A DNA stretch of 64,000 nucleotides from assembly GCF_027409185.1 (NCBI RefSeq), contig NC_084468.1, positions 53,197,001-53,261,000 on the forward strand. The letters run 5' to 3'. Shown in pieces: positions 11,646 through 25,055 of this stretch. A program made the position numbers and the translations under genes. A model generated the notes under the pieces. It searched no databases and was not told the origin of the DNA. It saw only the letters and a program-made list of their open reading frames with translations. This DNA comes from Cynocephalus volans. Lineage: Eukaryota > Chordata > Mammalia > Dermoptera > Cynocephalidae. How positions within the stretch are numbered: the stretch's first letter is position 1; each line of letters starts with the position of its first letter.

Positions 11646-13224
11646 TAAACTCAAAAAGACATTTTTATAATTATTACTTTACCATCTATAACCATTTCCT
11701 TAGCTCAACACAGCTTTACTTCCACACACCTTCTTTTAGCTGTTTTCTGCAAATATAATATACAATAAATACACTACACTACTAAATACACTATTTTTGT
11801 ATGTTGTAAGTTAAATAACCATCATATACATATTATTTTGTTACAATTGTTTTCTAAATCAGTTAAGAGAAGAAAGGGAAAAAATGTACATTTGTATTTC
11901 CTTTTATAATTGCATAATTACTTTTACCATTTGCCTTATTTTGTGTGTGTGAGAATGAATCGCCGTTTAGTATCACTTGCTTTAGGCCTAAAGAATTTTC
12001 CTTAATATTTGTTATAAGGCAGGCTGGCTAGCAACAATTTTTCTTAATTTTTATTTATCTTGAGTGTCTTTTTCACCTTCTTTTTTAAAAAATAGCTTTG
12101 TTGGGTATAGGAGTTTGGATAGACAGTCTTTTTTTATTTTTATTTTTTCTCTGAGCCCTTTGAATATGTCACTCAACTGCTTTCTAGTATTCATTGTTTC
12201 TGCTGAGAATTTAATCTGTTAATCTTATTGGGATTCCATTGCAAATGATGAATCATTTCTTCTATTGCTATTTTCAAGATTTTCTCCTTGTCTTTCAGCA
12301 TTTTTACTATTATGTGTCTGTCTGTAGTTTTCTTTCATTTATCATATTTAGAGTTTGTTGAGATTTCTGAATGTGTAGGTTAGTGCATTTCAATAAACTT
12401 GGCGCATTTTCTGTCATTATTTTTTAAATATGTTTTCTGTTAACTTTTGTTGTTGCCTCTCCTTCTGGTAATCCCGTTGCACATATGTTGTGCACTTAAT
12501 GGTATCCACATTTCTCTAAGGTTCTGCTCATTTTTATTTATTATTTTTTTCTCCTTGTTCTCAGATTATACAATGGCTACAGATCTATCTTCAAGTTCAT
12601 TAATTCCTTCTTCTGACAGTTCAGATCCAATGTTGAGCCCCTCTAGTTGTCATACCTTCCTTTGCTTCTTTAGTCATGGTTTCCTTTACTTTTTAAACAT
12701 ATTTATAATTGACTGAAGTTTTTTGTGATAAATCCAATATCTGGTTGCTATTGTAGGCAGTTTCTGTTGCCTGATATTTAAACATTTTTCTAGTGCTTGG
12801 TCTACACTTTTCTGCATCTTTGCATGTCTCATTATTTTTTGTTGGAAATGGACATTTCAGATAATGTATTGTAGCACTGTGGGCATTGCTTTCTCCTCTC
12901 CAGAACATAGAATTGTTATTTGCTTGTTTATTTATTAAATAACTGGCTGGGTTATTTTAGTAAAGTCTATTTTTATCTCCCCCAACCCCCCACAGTATTA
13001 ACCCTCTGATGTGGCACCTCCGGCAGGCACAGCTTTTAGTATACCCAGCCACCCTGAGATAACAGTGGGTTTTGGCAGTGCTCTCTTCATCTCTTTTCCT
13101 GTTAGCCTCCACTAATTGCTGAATAACTGTCCTGTTGTTTTCAACAATGTCCTGGGGCATAAATTGCTCAACAAATTACTCCAGTCAAATTTGGACTCCG
13201 TTGAAGGAATAGTTCCAGATGTTG

Positions 13225-13330
13225 GTGTTTTTTTTTAAATTTTTAAATTAACACATAATTGTACATATATATGGAGTCAGTGTTTGATATTCTGACTTAA
13301 GAAAGGCTCCTTCCATATATGTTCTTCCTT
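13225..13330 (-). mobile_element. Possible L1 3'-end fragment, antisense
   Basis: A T-run followed by 'aaattaacacataattgtacatatatatgg' resembles the antisense extreme 3' end of L1 (poly-A then the 'gtatatatg...caattatg' end). It lies within the 5' region of the larger ancient L1, so it may be a separate small insertion. Confidence 0.35.
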
Positions 13331-14170
13331 CTTTCTTGAAACTAGTTTACCTACACTTTAGCCTGTATCTTCACGGAATCCATGCATTTCCTCACAATTT
13401 CCCACTACCACAATCTGCACTGCTTTTAAGAGCACCATTAATTTAAACTTCTCCACATTTTGGTGTATAAGACTTCAGTTCCATTCAGAAAAGATCAAGA
13501 GCTACATGTTTTATAGCCTGATAGTTCTCCCAGGCAAAGTCTCTGAAACAGACCTCTAAATCTGGAGGTGGAGACAATGGCATATTTCTTTCTGAGTGAC
13601 TTTTCTGCTTTAGAAGACAAGCACTCAGTGGAGCATGGGGACAGTAGCCTGGGTTCTTCTTGATTTATTCCTACTGGTGTGGAAACACTCCTCTATGAGC
13701 TAGTGCAAGGGCAGTTGGAATCCCCATATTCTCAGCAGTCCTGTGCCCAAGGTAAAGCCTGTAATTTGTGAGTGGGGGTTAGGTAGAAAAGAGAGTTCCC
13801 ACCTTTCAACTGCAGTTGACAGAACTTAACCTCAACAATAGATAGCTGGGAGCACAATGAGAAATGCTAAAGTCTTGCTCCTTCTGGAAGACATTCTCTG
13901 ACTGGAAGCCTGGGAAAGATGAAGCCTTATGTCCTCGCTTGTACCAGTCTAGAGTGGAATTTCCATCTTGCTGAGCTGGCATGGGGGTACGAGGAAGCAG
14001 TCCTCATTCAGATACCACAGACTCTTACTTTACTTACTGAATTTTTGTAGATTCTCTTGAATAGATGTTTCTATTGCTGTATGCCCTTAGGACCATTTCC
14101 AAAAGCATTTAAGTGGCTGGTTTTTTAAAATAATTTTTTACCAGTTTTACTGGAAAGTGGTACTGCAGAC

Positions 14171-15329
14171 TTCCTATGCTGTTATGCAAGAAGTTGATCT
14201 TCTCAAGTATTTTTCACCAAATGTTTATAGCATCCATTGATAATCCTATATCATTTTGTAATACCACCAGTTCTGCTTTATTTGTTAGTTGGCATCCTTC
14301 AGTAAAACAACTTTTTTTAACCTCAGTTTTGTGTGTTTTTTGTGTGTCTTGTCACTATGTACTCAAATTCTTTAATCATGCAGTATAATCTATTATTGCC
14401 ATTGTTTTTATGTAATCAAATTGTCCCCGATTGTTTGATAGAAGCCTTTTCACACTAATAACTCTCTCTTTCTGAAATATTCTCTTCAATGTATGATACA
14501 TCTTTGCTCTCTGGAAAGATGTTCGAAGTTTTTCTTACACTTTCACCACTGCATACCTGGGATCAGTTATTTTTCCTTTGAGCCTTTGTTACTTTTAGTG
14601 GAATACGGTATTTAGCAACCACAGTCTTTATTTTAGGTATGCCCATTGACATTGAAAGATAATTGCTATTAGTACACATTAATACAGGTCCAATGAGAAA
14701 CACACTCCAAGATAGGATTTGTCAAGACATGAAAGCAAAATTTTAGAGCAAGCGTCCATGAAAAGTAACAAGGAAGTCTGGGAGAGAAATCAGATCATAA
14801 TGTGGTCTGGCACCTTAGAATGAAGAGCAAAAATTAAGAAAGGTTAAATGAAAGGGAGTTATAGACTTCGATGTAGTTCTTAGAAAGTTTGGTAAGGCTG
14901 ATGTAGAATCTTTGAGTAAATTTATCCATCAGAGGAGTCTCATCTCTTATCACCCAGGAATAGTCTGTATGTTCCTTCCCACGGGCAGCATGTTTATGAA
15001 ACAAAGTTGTCGAAAGAATTAAAAATACATCAGTTGAGGTCTCTGGGAAATCATATTCCCTGAAGATGGAGATTTGAATGGCCTGTTTTAATATTCACCA
15101 CACAGGTCCTAAATATATCCATAAAATTTAAATGCCTCTTAATTGGGGTTTTGCTATTTAAAGCCAAATACGTTCATAATGTATATATCACTCTAAAGTG
15201 ATTCCTGTCGTTTTACAGTCTCACTAACAATGAGTAAGTGCTCTTGTGTTTTCGATCCTTGATAATTAGAATTGATCAGAACTAAGTGAAACTTATTAAT
15301 CTGTAATTAAGTATCTTATTTTAAATTTA
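14171..15329. other. No gene recognised; possible old repeat 14.65-15.1 kb
   Basis: No gene. The stretch 14,650-15,120 is less AT-rich and has the mixed look of an old LTR or DNA-transposon relic ('ccaatgagaaacacactccaagata', 'atgaaagcaaaattttagagcaa'), but I cannot assign it. Confidence 0.35.
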
Positions 15330-15560
15330 TTTTAGAAGTAAAGTTTTGTTTTGGAATAATTTTAGATTTAAATAAAAATTAGAAAGATAGTACAGGGTGT
15401 GTGTATATATGTATATATAATATGAAATATATACATATACGTATGTATTACCATACATTTATATACAATAAAGTAATTCATGCCTTCTCATTTCTACAAA
15501 TTCACCTTATAATTTCTAAATATTGTTGGGACTTCCTTTTCAATAAGACTGCCACAGTCT
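15330..15560 (+). repeat. Probable ancient LINE relic with TA-rich simple repeat
   Basis: 'ggaataattttagatttaaataaaaattagaaagatagtacag' resembles an old L1M 3' word. A (GTATATAT)n patch follows at 15,397-15,470. Confidence 0.35.
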
Positions 15561-18500
15561 AAACTGATGCATGAGTGTCTCTTGAAATCACACATTGTGA
15601 TTATTATTAGTAGTAGTAATTATGACCTCATTATATAGCTGTAATGCCTAAATAGATCTTGTTACAGATTTGTTGTAATGATAATTACACTGCATCTAAT
15701 ATATCACCTCATCTTCAGCACTGATTGAATGTTAGGCAGCAGATTTTAGACTCAAAATATCTATTATGTTTCTATGAACTTAAATTTTTACTTAGGAAAA
15801 AAGACATTAATTCTCCCCCAAATAGTTCATTCTTTGGCATATCTTAAATGTGAAAATATATTTCCTCTAATTCTCCTTCATTTGTTGAAGTTTGTTATCC
15901 AATGTCACTCAAAACACTGATAAGTTATTATCTTATTTCTATCATCTTGAAGAAAACAAACAAAAAGTAATTTGTAATTCTGCAAGGTTTGAAGTTGATA
16001 AATATTTGTCAGCAGCATGAAAAATGAACTGAAATATTACACAATCTTTTCTTGGGGGAGAATGGGTTGGGTCAGAATCATATTAATTCTGAAAAGGTGC
16101 TATACCCAGAAGACAGAATTGCATCCAAATTGGAAGCAGAGTGATGATATTTCCATCTAGAGGATACAATCAATATTCTTGTCTTTACTCTTCATTGTTG
16201 CATCTCATCCATAGGTATTTTTCTTTTATGATTTGTGGACTCTTTGATTTTACTCCTTCTTTCCCACCATATTTTTTATTTACTCATTTAAAAAAATAAA
16301 TCCTTTCCTTATTCTATTCTCTTCTCTGCCACTTTTAGTATGTCATCTTCTTTCCCTTTAATTCTAGGACAGTAAAAGACAGTAGTGGATATTATTAGTA
16401 TTGTAAGTGGAAACTGGAATTGCTTCATGACCCAATATCTTGTTAATAAGTTAGAAAATTCTAACTTATGTGTTATTTCAAATGTGATTCCTTACTTCAC
16501 TCATCCCAGTGCCTTATTTGTGTTACTGTCATAGCTACACAGCTGCTGAAGATATTGCTACTGTACTGAGAATAGTCCCCATCCTTTTACAGTCTGACTT
16601 GGAATGAGACAGTGAAAAACGACTCCAAGAATGGCACCTTTCAGAACTTTACTGATCAATTCATGTGATACCACATTGAAAGGTAAGGCCGATTACTTCT
16701 GCTCAGCTAATTTCTCTAAGGTTGAGTTAGTTACATTAACTTGGGGCTTGGGGCTCTTTGTCCTCGGGTAAGTCTCAATTAGGAGTGATATATTATACAG
16801 CATATCTCTTATTTAAAGAAGGGGAATCAATCAATATATATATATATCTGGATGTAGAGTTTCTCTTCATTTCCTCAATAGTTTGAATATATCTGCTGTA
16901 TATGTATATATCTTTGAGGCAAGTTTGTTCAGCTCAAAATGTCCTAATCCATCCTCCTTAATAATCTGTGTTTTTGTTTTTTTTTTTTTCCTCTATGTGC
17001 TCCTTTCTCTATCAGACTATCAGACTGGGCTAGTTCAGAACTTTTCAAATTCTCTACATTTAAGAGTCCACTTTAATATCACAAAATAATTTTAAATGAG
17101 TTCACATGTAAGAGTAGTTGGTCCTTTATATTCATTGAATGAAATATTACATAATGACAAAGATATTACTTGTATGATAATACTATATTACTGGCATAGG
17201 GTAATGGTTTATTAATGAATGCAGCACCGAAGCAAATTTCAAAGTTACATTGCTACGTGTTTGAGAAATACTTCTATTCTACGGAAAATACTTAGTGCAC
17301 TGTGCTGATTTGTAAAACTCCCTTCAGCAACGCCACAACTTTTCAGGAATCTGAAGTACAGAGACTGCTGATGGAAAAAGCCTGGAGCTAGGTGTTATCA
17401 TTAAATAGCTAATAATTCTATGCCATGTTTTCTCCTCTGTTCAATAGGGAAACTTGTATCTACATATAAATTTCATAAAATATAAGGATCACATGAAATA
17501 ATATATATGCAATAACTTAGAAAACTTAAAAAAATAATGAAAAAGTATGCAACGTTTCTACTTTTTAAAAATTCATCTTATAAAATGTTATGCACAGTGT
17601 TGATTGAACTGTTTGAAGTTGATGATAAAAAATGCACTGTGTGATAGCCAGTGTATGGGTGGAACTTTGTTCTTTGAGATGTATTCAGAAGCAGTAAGAG
17701 TCTGTTCAATATCTTGTTTTCTACCTTGAAACTGAGCCAAATGCAAAGATCTTTCTGGAAGTCAATGGGAATTCTGAATGCAAGCCAGAACAAGATGAGA
17801 AAAATGAAATGAAATGAGAAACTGGCCTTAAGTCAAGTGTTTAAAAAACGAAAGAAAAATTTTCTTTTATGTTTCACTAATGGTATAGATAATTATATAT
17901 TATATTTTAGATGGTTTTCAAAGTGCCTTATTCATTCGTTAGTCAGTATACTTTATAACCTTTGAATATGATTAGAGTATTGAAGGACTTGTCTTTTGAG
18001 TTCAATTAACTTTAGTGTGGGTAACATAAGTACCACTGAGAGAATTAATCCACTGCTTCTGTGGAATTTGTATGGGAGGGAAGAGGAGCATTAATAAAAG
18101 GATGGAATGGTCCACATTTCAGTTTCTTTCTGCTATTCCAAAATATCTTTTGATAGATATTAGGGGTAATTTTATCTTTCTTACCATCAAACATTCCCTT
18201 TCTTACCCTCATTTTTGCTTCTGAAACCTTGGATTTCTCATGTAAGTTTTTAAAAAAGAGAGACCTAAATTATGTAGTACTAAACATTAATATCAACATT
18301 TTTAGGGTTTGACATATAAGGTGGGAATAGTAAAGGAGCACAGACTGATTTCAACTTTCCCCTTATTAGTATCTCTTTAAAACTATTTTTTAAAAACAGT
18401 GTAAGATAGAAAATATTTCTCTTCATTTCACAATTGTTGGGAGATCCAGTTAATATATTCAAAAGAGAGATCTATGTCAAGAATTGTGAAACCTTCTGTA

Positions 18501-18645
18501 TAAATAACCCAATATTTATTTTTTAAGCAATTTTCAGTAATGCAGGGAAAAGTTTAAATTCTGTATTAACTATTAATAAATCAAATAAATGAAATGAAAC
18601 TGAAAAGAAAGATAGTTCCCAAGTTTTACACCACTATTTTTCTTA
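15561..18645. other. Gene-free stretch
   Basis: No gene or confident repeat. It contains short low-complexity patches: (TA)n near 16,835-16,850 and a T-run at 16,976-16,990. All reading frames are short and without recognisable domains. Confidence 0.5.
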
Positions 18646-18915
18646 TAAAGCTAGCATGTGCTCACTATTAAAAATTTGAAAAAAAAATGGATAAGATTAA
18701 AAAAGAAAGTAATATTTACCCATAGTCATCATATCCAGAGAGGACTATAGTTAATGTTTTAGTGTATTTCCTTCTGGTATTTCTAAGTGTGTTGTTTACA
18801 TAGTTGAGCGTATACTATATGTATACATTTCTATTCTGCTCTTTACACTTAATATATTTTTATGGGTTTTAATAAAATTGCACAATTGTCTTAAAATTCT
18901 TTGGTACATTTTTAT
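18646..18915 (+). repeat. Ancient interspersed repeat relic, family uncertain
   Basis: The block 'aagtaatatttacccatagtcatcatatccagagaggactatagttaatgttttagtgtatttccttc' follows a widespread old mammalian repeat pattern ('acccataatcccaccacccagagataaccactgttaacattttggtgtatttccttcc'). Family not assigned. The run is described in pieces only. Confidence 0.4.
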
Positions 18916-20084
18916 TGATACCAGGTGTCTATAACACAGAAATACACATATTTATAGAATAATTCTAATTTGTAAAAGTTTATTCAGACTGATTTCATTT
19001 TATATCAACACAACCTCCTGAAATATGTAAAGCAGGAAACCAGACAAATATGTTTGGATCTAGGTCTCCTAAATCTTTGTTGTGTGCTTTTTTCTCAACA
19101 TTATGAGATACTTCACTGGTACTTTAATTATTAAAGCACTTTGGATGGGACCCAGAAGGAACGTGCCTCATATCAAAATAACAGAATGCCAGAGGTTCAA
19201 AGATGGATTCATAATATTGAATAGAAACAATATAATGAGAAAGGAATTTTTGGCTTCCCATATAATCATTTGTTTCCAAAGTCTATAAATCCTGAGTGTA
19301 TTTTGGTCTGTTTTAAAACACTGATCAAATACTAATAAAATGTTTTGAACAACAGCAGCCAAAAAAAGTTATTGACAGTTTTTCAGTGTTGACATCTTTC
19401 CAAGCAATTTACTCTCCTTGGCAGAACACAGGAGGCAGTTCTACTTTTTGGTGACTAGCTAATGTTTTAAACATACATCTCAACCTTTTCCTTAATCCAA
19501 ATGAAAATGGAAATAACTGCAATTCTGAAAAACGGACAGAGTGCAGAAGGGCTAATTAAATCTTGGGTAGAAAGCTCATAAAACTGTTGTTTCAAAAAGA
19601 ATAAGCAGGTTATCCACATTTAGCACACATTTTCATATTAAAAGAAATCTCTTTAAAGGAACATATCATCTGTCATGATGCCACAGACTCAGCTAATGTG
19701 AATTTCAAGTGCTGAAAATAGTTGGGTCTTATGCAATAAGTTTTTGTATTATTTTTAAGTAATTAGTTGAAAAAAATAATTGCAGTGTGCTAGAATGATC
19801 TGTCATCTCTATTTAAAGAATCAAAAACAAACAAACAAAAACTTAGTGATTTGATTGTAAAGACAATTAAGAAGTTAAATTTATTGCTGCATCGTTCCTA
19901 CCAATCATAGTCCGCCTTGCTTAGTCCAGACCAAAGAAACATAAAAATCTCAGCACAGAGTTGCACTGAAAAATAAGAATAATCATTAGAGAACAAAAAG
20001 ACAGTTACTTTCAAGACAGTAGGGGAAAACATGCAATTTTCAATGTTTAGCAAGTTACACAGAATTATGCCTTTTTCAGAGAGG
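18916..20084. other. Gene-free stretch
   Basis: Nothing recognisable. A short AAAC repeat lies at 19,826-19,842. Confidence 0.5.
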
Positions 20085-20160
20085 TATCCCAATGTCTAAT
20101 ACATGTCCAACATATAGTAGACGCTCAATAAATATTGCTAGTCGAATGAATGAATACATG
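20085..20160 (+). repeat. L2 3'-end relic
   Basis: 'catatagtagacgctcaata' followed by 'aatattgctag...gaatgaatgaata' is the typical 3' end of LINE-2. Only the last ~75 bases are recognisable. Confidence 0.55.
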
Positions 20161-21439
20161 TGTTAATGCATCAATTCTGCATTCCAAGAATTTCTGGGAC
20201 TCTGAATTGGTAGTGTTTGTTACTTCTGATCTTTGTCAGTCATTTCTTTTGTTTGATATTTAGAGAAGAGGCACTAATATTAGAGGATAGCCTAAGTCAA
20301 GAAAACCAACATAAATGAATCAGGAGAAACTCTTTTGGTAAGAAAATGGAAACGGAGGTTGGAGTAAGAAAAGGAGTAAAGTAATAAATGTGGTTGCAGT
20401 AGGAGAACAATGTACAGACAAATTGCTAAGTGAATCCATTGTCTATGTTTATATTTTTCTATTTTTCAAAATCAGTTCTATTTTATCAAAATCTTGGGAC
20501 ATACATACCCAAGCTTATCTGTGTGCTAAGACACTGGGCAATTCAAAGTACAATTTTCTTTAAAAAAGTTTAAAAACTATGCTATCATTTTAATAAGAGG
20601 GAACTGTATGTATGTCCAAACAGAATTTATGAGATATTGAATACCAGTGATTTCTTTCAAGATTCTGCTAAAAATATGGATATGAGAAGTAGTGTTTAGG
20701 GAAAAAAAATTGCTCATTTATTGCATCCAACTGCATCCTGATTCAGTGGTTCTTGTTGGTGGTGACATTATTTCTATTCTAAACAAGCAAACAGAAAATA
20801 CTGCGAATAAAAGTAAGAATTCAACCCTCCTGTCAATATGTACTTTATTGCCTTATTCCTTAGAGAAATCTTTGATATATGAATGCCATTACTTATCTTT
20901 TTGTTTTTTAACGTAGCCAAACTTCACTAGCTTTTCTAATAATAAATGCTTCCAAGACTAGTTTTATATTTAGCTGTTTATGGAATCATATCATGTCAAG
21001 AGAGCTTATCACAGTGGTCACTGGAAAGAGCAGACTTTAATATGTGATTCAGTCTGTTTAGTGAAAACGTGATCTGCTCTTTTAAAGTATGGGAACCTAG
21101 TAGATAGTTCTACTTCCCTGTCTCATATGGAGATAGGTGTCCTTCATATTCTCCAAAGTTTCTGTACTTATTGTGTAGTATGTATCATGATTAGGTTTGT
21201 AAAATATTAAGTAATTCTTAGCCATGTTTATGAAATGGTCCATGAGTAACCACTTGCCACATTTTACAAAGTAAATTGCTAAAAATTATTTAATTATTAT
21301 GCACTCAAAAATAAAGCATGAGATCTGGGGTTAGGGAGAAGAAAGACCTGGGTAGAAGAAAATGAGGTAATGTTGCTTTAACAATGGAGTCCTGAACTAT
21401 CCCCAAAACTGAGAATTGCAGATTGTATTTTCTATTCTG
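20161..21439. other. Gene-free stretch
   Basis: No gene or confident repeat seen. The 74-residue frame near 20.7 kb has no recognisable features. Confidence 0.5.
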
Positions 21440-21730
21440 ATATATCCATTTACATTAAATATCTTTTTAAAAAAGACATCTCAAATCAACAACCTAATTT
21501 TACAACATAAAGAACTAAAAAATGAAGAAACTAACCCAAAGCTAACAAGAGAAAGGGAATATTACAGAGCAGGTATCAATAAAATAGACAATAGAAAAAC
21601 AAAAGAGAAAATCAATAAAACCAAAGTTGTTTTTTTTTTTTTTAAAGATCAACAAAATTGACAAATCTTTATCCATATAAACTAAGAAAAAAAGAGAGAA
21701 GGTTTAAATTACTAAATTCAGTAAGGAAAG

Positions 21731-21955
21731 TTGGGATATTACAACCTATTCTACAGTGATAAAAAGATTATAAGAGAATACGATTGGCAATTATATGCCA
21801 ACAAATCTGATAACCTAGGAAAAATACACAAATTCCTAGAAACACAAAATCTACCGAGACTAAATAATGAAGAAATGGAAAATCTGAATATACCTGCAAC
21901 TAGTAAGAGGATTACATCTATAACCAAAAATTTCCTGACAGGGCTCCAGACCTGA
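21731..21955 (+). pseudogene. L1 ORF2 fragment, start of reverse transcriptase
   Basis: The frame contains the conserved block preceding the reverse transcriptase palm (YANKSDNLGKIHKFLETQ, NLPRLNNEEMENLN). The following SPGPDGF-type motif is lost and a stop occurs at 21,953. No catalytic residues remain in this piece. Confidence 0.8.
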
Positions 21956-23008
21956 TGGCTCACTAGTGAATTTTACCAAGCATTAACAATCCCTTCCAAA
22001 TCTTTCCAAAAAAATTAAAGAGGCAGGAACACTTCCTAACTCATTCTATGAGGCCATCATTACCCTGATACCAAAGCCAGACACAGACACTACAAGAAAA
22101 CTACAGACTAATATCCCTTATGAACATCAATACAAAAATCCTCAGCAAATTACCAGCAATCCAAATTCAGCAGCATAATGAAAGGATTATATAACATGAC
22201 CAAATGGGGTTTATTCCTGGAATGCAAGGATTGCTGAACATACCAAAATTAATCAATATAATACACTACATTAACAGAATGATAGGGGAAAAATAAACAA
22301 TCATCTCAATTGATGCAAAAAAAGCATGTGAGAAAATTCAACTCTGTATCATAATAAAAAAACAAAAACAGAAACACCCACTAAGCTAGGAATAGAAAAA
22401 ACTATCCCAACATAATAAAAGCCATATGTAAAAACCAACAGCAAACATTATAGTCAATGGTGAAAGGCTATTAGATTTGCCTCTAAGATCAGAAAAAAAA
22501 AAAAAATGAATGCCTTCTTTCAACACTTCTTTTCTATATAGTACTCTATATTCTAGTCAGAGAAACAGAGCAATTAGGCAGGAAATAGAAATAAAAGGTA
22601 TTTAAATTGTAAAGAAGAAGTAAAATTATTCCTGTCTTTAGATGATTTAGTTTTGTATGTAGAAAACCCTAAAAATAATGAAAAAAAAGAAACTAGTAAT
22701 AACTAATAAGTGAATGTATCAGAGTATTAGACTATGAAGTCAATACACAATAATCAGTTGCATTTCTATACATTAACAATTGACAATCTGAAAAGAAACA
22801 AACATAATTCCAAACATAATTCCAGTTACAATAACATCTAAAAGAATAAAATACTTAGGAATTAATTTAACCAAGGAGTTAAACGACTTGTACAATGAAA
22901 ACTACAAAACAGAACTGAAAGGCATTTTAAAAAGACATGTATAAATGTAATTAAACATTCTATGCTGATGGATTAGAAGACTCAATATTGTTAAAATGTC
23001 AATACTAC

Positions 23009-23405
23009 TGTATTAGTCCATTTCTGTTGCTTATAAAATACTTGGAACTGGGTGATGTATCAGAAAACAAAGTTTATGCTTACAGTTTGGAGGCTGGGAA
23101 GTCCAGGGAACACATCTGATGAGGGTCTTGGTGGTGACAGTGAAACAGGGGTCTCACATGGAAGAAACTGTGGAGAAGAGAGAGACTAACCTCTCATGTG
23201 CCCTTTTTTTTTAAAGCCCTCAGAGTCATGCCCCTAACCACCATTATTAATCCATTCACTATGTCATGGTCCTACAATCTAATCACCTCTTCAAGTCTAC
23301 ACCTTTAAATCACCATAGTGGGATTTCCCACTCTCAGCAGTTACAGTGGAAATTAAGCTTCTAATATATGAAATTTGAGTGACACAATTCAATCAATCCA
23401 CAGCA
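23009..23405 (-). mobile_element. MaLR-type (MST/MLT1-like) solo LTR 1, antisense
   Basis: It starts TGTATTAGTCCATTTCTG and ends ATCCACAGCA, the antisense form of a MaLR LTR. The exact 5-bp duplication actac flanks it (23,004-23,008 and 23,406-23,410). Removing it rejoins the L1 reading 'aatactac|ctaaag', so it inserted after that L1. No internal retroviral sequence remains: this is a solo LTR formed by recombination, or a related short element. Confidence 0.85.
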
Positions 23406-24434
23406 ACTACCTAAAGAGATCTGAAGATTCAACATAATTCCTATCAAAATCCTAGAGTTTTTTTTTTTTTTGCAAAAATAGAAAAGTACATCTTAAAATT
23501 CATATGGAATCTCAAGAGACCCCAATTAGCCAAAACAATCTTGAAAAAGAAGAACAAAGATGAAGGACTTACACCTTCTGATTCCAAAACTTACTACAAA
23601 GCTGCAGTGAACAAAACAGTATGGTACTGGCATAAAGACAGATATATAGACCAATGAAATGGAACAGACATACCAGAAATAAACCCTCACATGTATAGTC
23701 AAATATTTCTTAACAAGAAAGCCAAGACCAATCACTGGGCTAAAGACAACTTGTTCAAGAAGTGGTACTGGGAAAACTGGATATCCACATGTGCAAGAAT
23801 GAAGTTGGAGCCTTATCTAATACCATATATAAAAATTAACTCAAATGGATCAAATACCTAAATATAAGACCTAAAACAATAAAATGCTTGGAAGGGCAAA
23901 AACTTCATAGAATGGATTGGGCAATGATTTCTTAGCTATGATACCTAAGGCAGAGACAAAGAAAAAAAGAAAAAAAATAGATAAATTGAACTTCGTGAAA
24001 ATAAAATTTAAAAAAGGTTATTAAAAACACGCTCTTAACAGAATAAAAAGCCACACACAGAATGAGAGGAAATATTACCAAATCATATATGTGATAAGGG
24101 GTTAGTATCCAGAATACCTAGAGAATAACTAAAAGTCAATGACAAAAAAAATGAATGGTCCAGTTCAAAAATAGGCAAAAGATGTGAATAGACATTTCTC
24201 CAACGAAGGTATACAAATGGCTAATAAACACATGAAAAGATGCTCAACGTCACTAATCATTAGGAACAAGGATGTGGAGAAGTTGTAAACTTGTGCCCTG
24301 TGGGTGGGAATGTAAAATGGTACAACTGCTGTGGAAAACAGTCTGGCAGCTCCACAAAAAGACTGAAAATAGAATTATCACATGATCCAGCACCTCCACT
24401 TTTGGTTATATACTTAAAAAAAAAAGCGAAAGCA

Positions 24435-24509
24435 AGTTGGTCAGAGGGTTGTGAGTTATTTTTAGGCTGATTCACATTGTCTACCTCCCACAAATCATAC
24501 TTGACTATT
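24435..24509 (+). pseudogene. RNY5: Y5 RNA-derived retropseudogene
   Basis: The 75 bases start AGTTGGTC and contain GTTGTGAGTTATT, a GCTGATT...ACATTGTCT block, CTCCCACAA and the closing ACTTGACTA. This is the length and order of the small cytoplasmic Y5 RNA, the Ro60-bound RNA made by RNA polymerase III. Substitutions break the lower stem in places. An A-run follows (24,510-24,521), and the flanking 'gaaagca' occurs on both sides (24,428-24,434 and 24,524-24,530), as expected for L1-driven retrotransposition. It lies within the old L1 whose own sequence supplies the duplicated site. No upstream Pol III promoter is expected, so it is not a functional gene. Confidence 0.85.
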
Positions 24510-25055
24510 AAAAAAAAAAAATTGAAAGCAGGGTCTGCACAGTCATAGCAGTGTTATTAACGACTATAAACAATAGCTACAATGTGGAACCAATCCAAGT
24601 TCCATTGACAGATGGACGGACAAACAAATGTGGTATATACACACAGTGGAATATTTTTCAACCTTAAAATGGAGAAAAATTTTGGCAGATGCTACAACAT
24701 GGATGAATCTTGAGGACATTAGGCTAAGTGAAAATAAGCCAGTAACACACACACATAAAATACTTACATGATTCCACTTACATGAGATGCTTGGAATATT
24801 CAAAATCTTGGAGACAGAATGTAGAATGGTGGTTATGAGAGGCTGGGTGGAGGCAAAAATGGGGAGTTATTGCTTAATGAGTAAGAGTTTCAGTCATACA
24901 ACATAAAAAGAATTATGGAGATAGATGGTGGTGACGGTTGCACAACAGTGTGAATGTATTTAATACCAATGAACTGTATACTTAAAAATGGCTAAATTGA
25001 TAAACTTTATGTTATATACATTTTACCATAACAATAAAAAAATTAAAAAAAATAG

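Larger units (their letters stand above)
8110..14170 (-). mobile_element. Ancient L1 (L1M-type), about 6 kb, antisense
   Basis: Reading the minus strand, the parts of an old L1 appear in order. Diverged 5' UTR and ORF1 regions lie at roughly 11.4-14.2 kb. The endonuclease start is near 11.2 kb (a diverged NINGLDKSIGRQRLSD-like block). Reverse transcriptase lies around 9.6-10.4 kb, with an FTDD motif near 10,055-10,065 and VAGYKISIQKSIVFLYT near 9,800. The ORF2 C-terminus with LLLGVHPREMK is near 8,550, and the 3' UTR near 8,120-8,330. Many stops and shifts; no activity. A tRNA-derived SINE interrupts it at about 9,882-9,993. Subfamily (L1MC-ME range) is not assigned. Confidence 0.65.
21440..25055 (+). 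mobile_element. Old L1 (L1M-type), 5'-truncated, sense
   Basis: The plus strand runs through ORF2 from the linker after the endonuclease (NQQPNFTT-like block near 21,490, INKTK near 21,620), the start of the reverse transcriptase (LYANKSDNLGKIHKFLETQNLPRLN, 21,790-21,870) and the later palm. It continues to the C-terminal region near 24.2-24.7 kb and the 3' UTR and A-rich end at about 25,050. Stops and shifts occur throughout, and the active-site block near 22,645 is degraded (LDD). It is split by a solo LTR at 23,009-23,405 and by a Y5 RNA pseudogene at 24,435-24,509. Confidence 0.8.

Noticed and set aside
24435..24509. Functional Y5 RNA gene
   Set aside because: Stem changes, A-tail and a flanking direct repeat show a retrocopy, and the upstream sequence is old L1 rather than a Pol III type 3 promoter.
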